This document shows positions 61,815 to 64,000 of a stretch of 64,000 nucleotides of DNA, piece by piece. The notes beneath the pieces were generated by a model. That model was given only the letters and a program-made list of their open reading frames with translations. It was not told the DNA's origin and did no database searches. The DNA is from Halomonas sp. Bachu 37. Lineage in GTDB: Bacteria > Pseudomonadota > Gammaproteobacteria > Pseudomonadales > Halomonadaceae. The position numbers were made by a program, and so were the translations under genes. The stretch spans positions 1,488,001 to 1,552,000 of the forward strand of contig NZ_CP137552.1 in NCBI RefSeq assembly GCF_039691755.1, given 5' to 3'. Every line of letters starts with the position of its first letter. Position 1 is the first letter of the stretch.

Positions 61815-63077
61815 TTAGCGACCCTCCCTGCGGATATTGCTGTTATTGCTGTTGCTCGTATTACCTGACGAAGACTGAGTGTTACGCAAACGCTCAAGCA
61901 CACTCGGGTCCAACTCCTCTTCGCTGGCGCGGCCACTGCCACTGGTGACACTCGACGCACCGCCACCACGCAACTGGTCCAGCGGCAGGTACATCAGCGG
62001 ACTGTTTTCGCTCACATCCATGAGTACCTTCGGGGTATTGCCGAAGACTTCCTCGATGGCATCCAGGTACATCCGCTCACGCATGACGGCCGGGGAGTTC
62101 TGATACTCGCCCAACAGTGCGGTAAAGCGGTTGGCCTGGCCCTGTGCCTCGGCCACTACCGATTCACGGTAACCCTGGCCCTGCTCGATCACGCGCTGTG
62201 CCTGGCCTTGTGCGGCGGGAATGATGGCGTTGGCGTAAGCCATCCCTTCGTTGATGGTACGCTGGCGATCCTCACGCGCCCGGATGACGTCGTCGAACGC
62301 ATCGATGACGGGAGCCGGCGCGGTGGTGGACTCGATGTTGATCGTCTGCAGACGGATGCCGGTACCATAGTTGTCCAGATAGGACTGCAGGCGACTCGCG
62401 ACCGAACTGCCGAGAATTTCACGACCTGAGGTCAGGATCTCGATCATTTCGGTACCACCGACCACGTGGCGCAAGGCGGAGTCCAGGGCATTCTCGATCG
62501 ACAGGCCCGGATCACGCACGTTGAGAACGTAGTCACGCGGATTGGCGACCTGATACTGCGCGGAAATTTCCACCTCGACGATGTTCTCGTCGCGGGTCAG
62601 CATCGATTGGGTCTGGGTCAGCGAACGCACACGTGTCACATTGACCATGCGCACGTCATCGATCAGCGGTGGATTCCACTGCAGACCGGGACTGACGATT
62701 TCCTGGAACTTGCCAAAGCGCAGCACCACGCCACGCTCGGACTGGTCGACCAGATAGAAACCCGAAGCCGCCCAGATAGCCAGCGCGACAATCAGCAGCA
62801 GCCCCGGCAGCGCGAACACGTTACGCGGCTTACCACCGCCTCCGGCACCGCCGCTCTTCTTGCGGCCACCGCCCTTCTTGCCACCGCCACCGAGCATGGC
62901 GTTGAGCTTGTCCTGGAACTTTTTCAGCGCTTCGTCCAGATCGGGCGGCCCCTGGTTGTTGCCTCCGCGATTACCGCCCCCTTCATCATTGTTATTGCCG
63001 CCACCATTACTACCGCGTCGGCCACCACCACTCCATGGGTCGTGCTGGTTGCCACCACCAGGCTCATTCCAGGCCAT
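61815..63077 (-). CDS. hflK: HflK, FtsH protease modulator subunit
   Basis: The protein has 420 residues. The first 85 residues are low-complexity, rich in Gly, Asn, Lys and Arg, with a short helix (DEALKKFQDKLNAML). A membrane helix (about 88-107) precedes the SPFH domain (DQSERGVVLRFGKFQEIVSPGL in two parts) and the long coiled helix. The C-terminal tail is Ser/Asn-rich. It is the larger partner of HflC in the FtsH-HflKC complex. Confidence 0.97.
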   Translation of the reverse strand: MAWNEPGGGNQHDPWSGGGRRGSNGGGNNNDEGGGNRGGNNQGPPDLDEALKKFQDKLNAMLGGGGKKGGGRKKSGGAGGGGKPRNVFALPGLLLIVALAIWAASGFYLVDQSERGVVLRFGKFQEIVSPGLQWNPPLIDDVRMVNVTRVRSLTQTQSMLTRDENIVEVEISAQYQVANPRDYVLNVRDPGLSIENALDSALRHVVGGTEMIEILTSGREILGSSVASRLQSYLDNYGTGIRLQTINIESTTAPAPVIDAFDDVIRAREDRQRTINEGMAYANAIIPAAQGQAQRVIEQGQGYRESVVAEAQGQANRFTALLGEYQNSPAVMRERMYLDAIEEVFGNTPKVLMDVSENSPLMYLPLDQLRGGGASSVTSGSGRASEEELDPSVLERLRNTQSSSGNTSNSNNSNIRREGR

Positions 63078-63285
63078 ACGTCGTCTCCACTTTAATTGTC
63101 GCTTGCCGCCGATAGTAATGTGTCAGGCGACTTTCAATCGATACAAGGCGAAGCATCCGCACCATCGAATCTTGTTGGCTTTCGAGCAGTCACCCCATAC
63201 CTCTCGACTCACGAAGCCTACCGAATCATTGACATTGATTTTCAGTACCCGGCCGGCACCCAACGGGTGTCGGCCTGCGTCCGCG
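63078..63285. other. Gap between hflX and hflK with an inverted repeat
   Basis: No ORF is supported here. GGCCGGCACCC and GGGTGTCGGCC (63251-63275, one G-T pair) form a stem just after the hflX stop but have no T run, so they could attenuate rather than stop read-through. The hflK promoter could not be fixed. Confidence 0.5.
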
Positions 63286-64000
63286 TCACCACTCGGTGGG
63301 CTCACGCAACGCTTCGGGCAGATATGTGGCGGCGCGCTCTCCCAGTTGAGCCATGAGCTGGTTGAAATCGCGCCTTGGCAACCGCACGCTGAGTACCGGC
63401 CGACCCTGTTCGTCAAAATGTTCTTCGCGAACGGCTCCCAGTTCGTGCAGGCCGGCCCGCAGTTTACCCTGCTCAGGCGAAAGCGTCAGGTCGAAGGCAA
63501 TGACATCCTGCGCTAGCCGCTCGGAAAGCGCCTCATGCAGTAGATCCAGCCCGCGCCCTTCTTGTGCCGACAGCCAGACGACTTCCGGCACACCGGCGCC
63601 GTCGCGTTCGATACGCGGTGCGCTGTCGAGCACATCGATCTTGTTCATCACTCTGAGTACCGGTACGTCTTGCGCCCCGATCTCCTTGAGCACGCTCTCC
63701 ACCTGCTCGACGTTAAGCTCACGATCCGGGTCGGCCGCATCGATCACATGCACCAGCAGGGTAGCTTCCGCCGCTTCCTGCAAGGTCGCCTGAAAGGCTT
63801 CCACCAGCTTATGCGGCAGGTGCCGAATGAAGCCTACCGTATCCGCCATCACTACCGCGCCCACATCTTCGATCTCAAGGCGCCGTAGCGTGGGGTCCAG
63901 CGTGGCGAACAGTTGATCGGCGGCATATACGTGCGCCTGGGTCAGCGCATTGAACAGCGTTGACTTGCCGGCGTTGGTGTAACCCACCAGCGAAACGCTG
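63286..64000 (-). CDS. hflX: GTPase HflX, 3' part
   Basis: The C-terminal 237 codons are present; the gene continues past the window end. The GTP motifs are intact: G1 in GYTNAGKS at the very edge, G3 DTVGFI, and G4 NKID. The C-terminal domain after about 150 residues is the usual small one. HflX binds the 50S subunit and splits stalled or heat-stressed ribosomes. It lies upstream of hflK as in the common hfq-hflX-hflK-hflC order; hfq would be outside the window. Confidence 0.95.
   Translation of the reverse strand, partial: SVSLVGYTNAGKSTLFNALTQAHVYAADQLFATLDPTLRRLEIEDVGAVVMADTVGFIRHLPHKLVEAFQATLQEAAEATLLVHVIDAADPDRELNVEQVESVLKEIGAQDVPVLRVMNKIDVLDSAPRIERDGAGVPEVVWLSAQEGRGLDLLHEALSERLAQDVIAFDLTLSPEQGKLRAGLHELGAVREEHFDEQGRPVLSVRLPRRDFNQLMAQLGERAATYLPEALREPTEW

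Noticed and set aside
62830..63077. Gly/Asn-rich N-terminus of HflK as a possible foreign insertion
   Set aside because: A Gly-rich, low-complexity N-terminus is normal for HflK in proteobacteria, and the frame continues into an intact SPFH domain.

Overview
This 64 kb window is a dense, purely chromosomal stretch of a gammaproteobacterium. The GC content looks moderately high, about 60% by eye, and almost every gene is a conserved housekeeping gene. The gene order (dolP-sspB-sspA-petCBA-rpsI-rplM-zapE-zapG-degS; mlaFEDCB beside kdsD-kdsC-lptC-lptA-lptB-rpoN-hpf-ptsN-rapZ-npr; mreBCD-maf-rng-yhdP-tldD; hflX-hflK-hflC ... hisZ-purA) is that of the Oceanospirillales/Pseudomonas branch. A member of Halomonadaceae is the most likely source. 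That assignment is an inference from gene order, the acidic proteins and a trehalose-type sugar module; no 16S gene is present.

Layout. 1-1.1 kb: end of diaA and the BON lipoprotein dolP (+). 1.1-7.6 kb: sspA-sspB, the cytochrome bc1 genes petABC, rplM-rpsI and zapE, all on the minus strand. 7.8-10.5 kb: zapG, a NIF3-family gene and a DegS/AlgW-type periplasmic protease. 10.6-17.4 kb (-): the phospholipid transport operon mlaFEDCB, then ibaG-murA-hisG-hisD. 17.7-25.0 kb (+): KDO synthesis (kdsD, kdsC), LPS export (lptC, lptA, lptB), sigma-54, hibernation factor and the nitrogen-PTS genes ptsN, rapZ, npr. 25-37 kb: pmbA (-), darP (+), then the minus-strand unit mreBCD-maf-rng-yhdP-tldD. 37.4-40.7 kb (+): gatCAB. 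40.7-44.9 kb (-): sixA, gpsA, htpG and a DUF1232 membrane protein. 45-48.1 kb: the lytic transglycosylase slt (+), a LysE-type exporter (-) and a cold-shock protein (+). 48.2-57.4 kb (-): yajQ, pepN, a YegS-type lipid kinase, an acidic repeat lipoprotein, a double-HAD protein and a GH65 enzyme. 57.6-58.2 kb (+): cobO. 58.3-64 kb (-): hflX (cut by the window end), hflK, hflC, hisZ and purA.

Most genes serve the cell envelope (LPS assembly, lipid asymmetry, peptidoglycan, shape, envelope stress), protein synthesis and quality control, and respiration. Regulation visible in the DNA includes a near-perfect heat-shock (sigma-32) promoter before htpG, a plausible sigma-70 promoter before rplM, several intrinsic terminators, and many one- or four-base stop/start overlaps that imply translational coupling. 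The most distinctive locus is the overlapping pair at 48.2-52.3 kb. It carries, as two genes in the same order, the three modules that mycobacterial OtsB1 carries in one chain (beta-phosphoglucomutase-like HAD, trehalose-6-phosphate phosphatase-like HAD, GH65). Just upstream lies an acidic lipoprotein with a duplicated coiled-coil block. I saw no tRNA or rRNA gene, insertion sequence, prophage, CRISPR array or broken gene; the only truncated genes are the two cut by the window edges.
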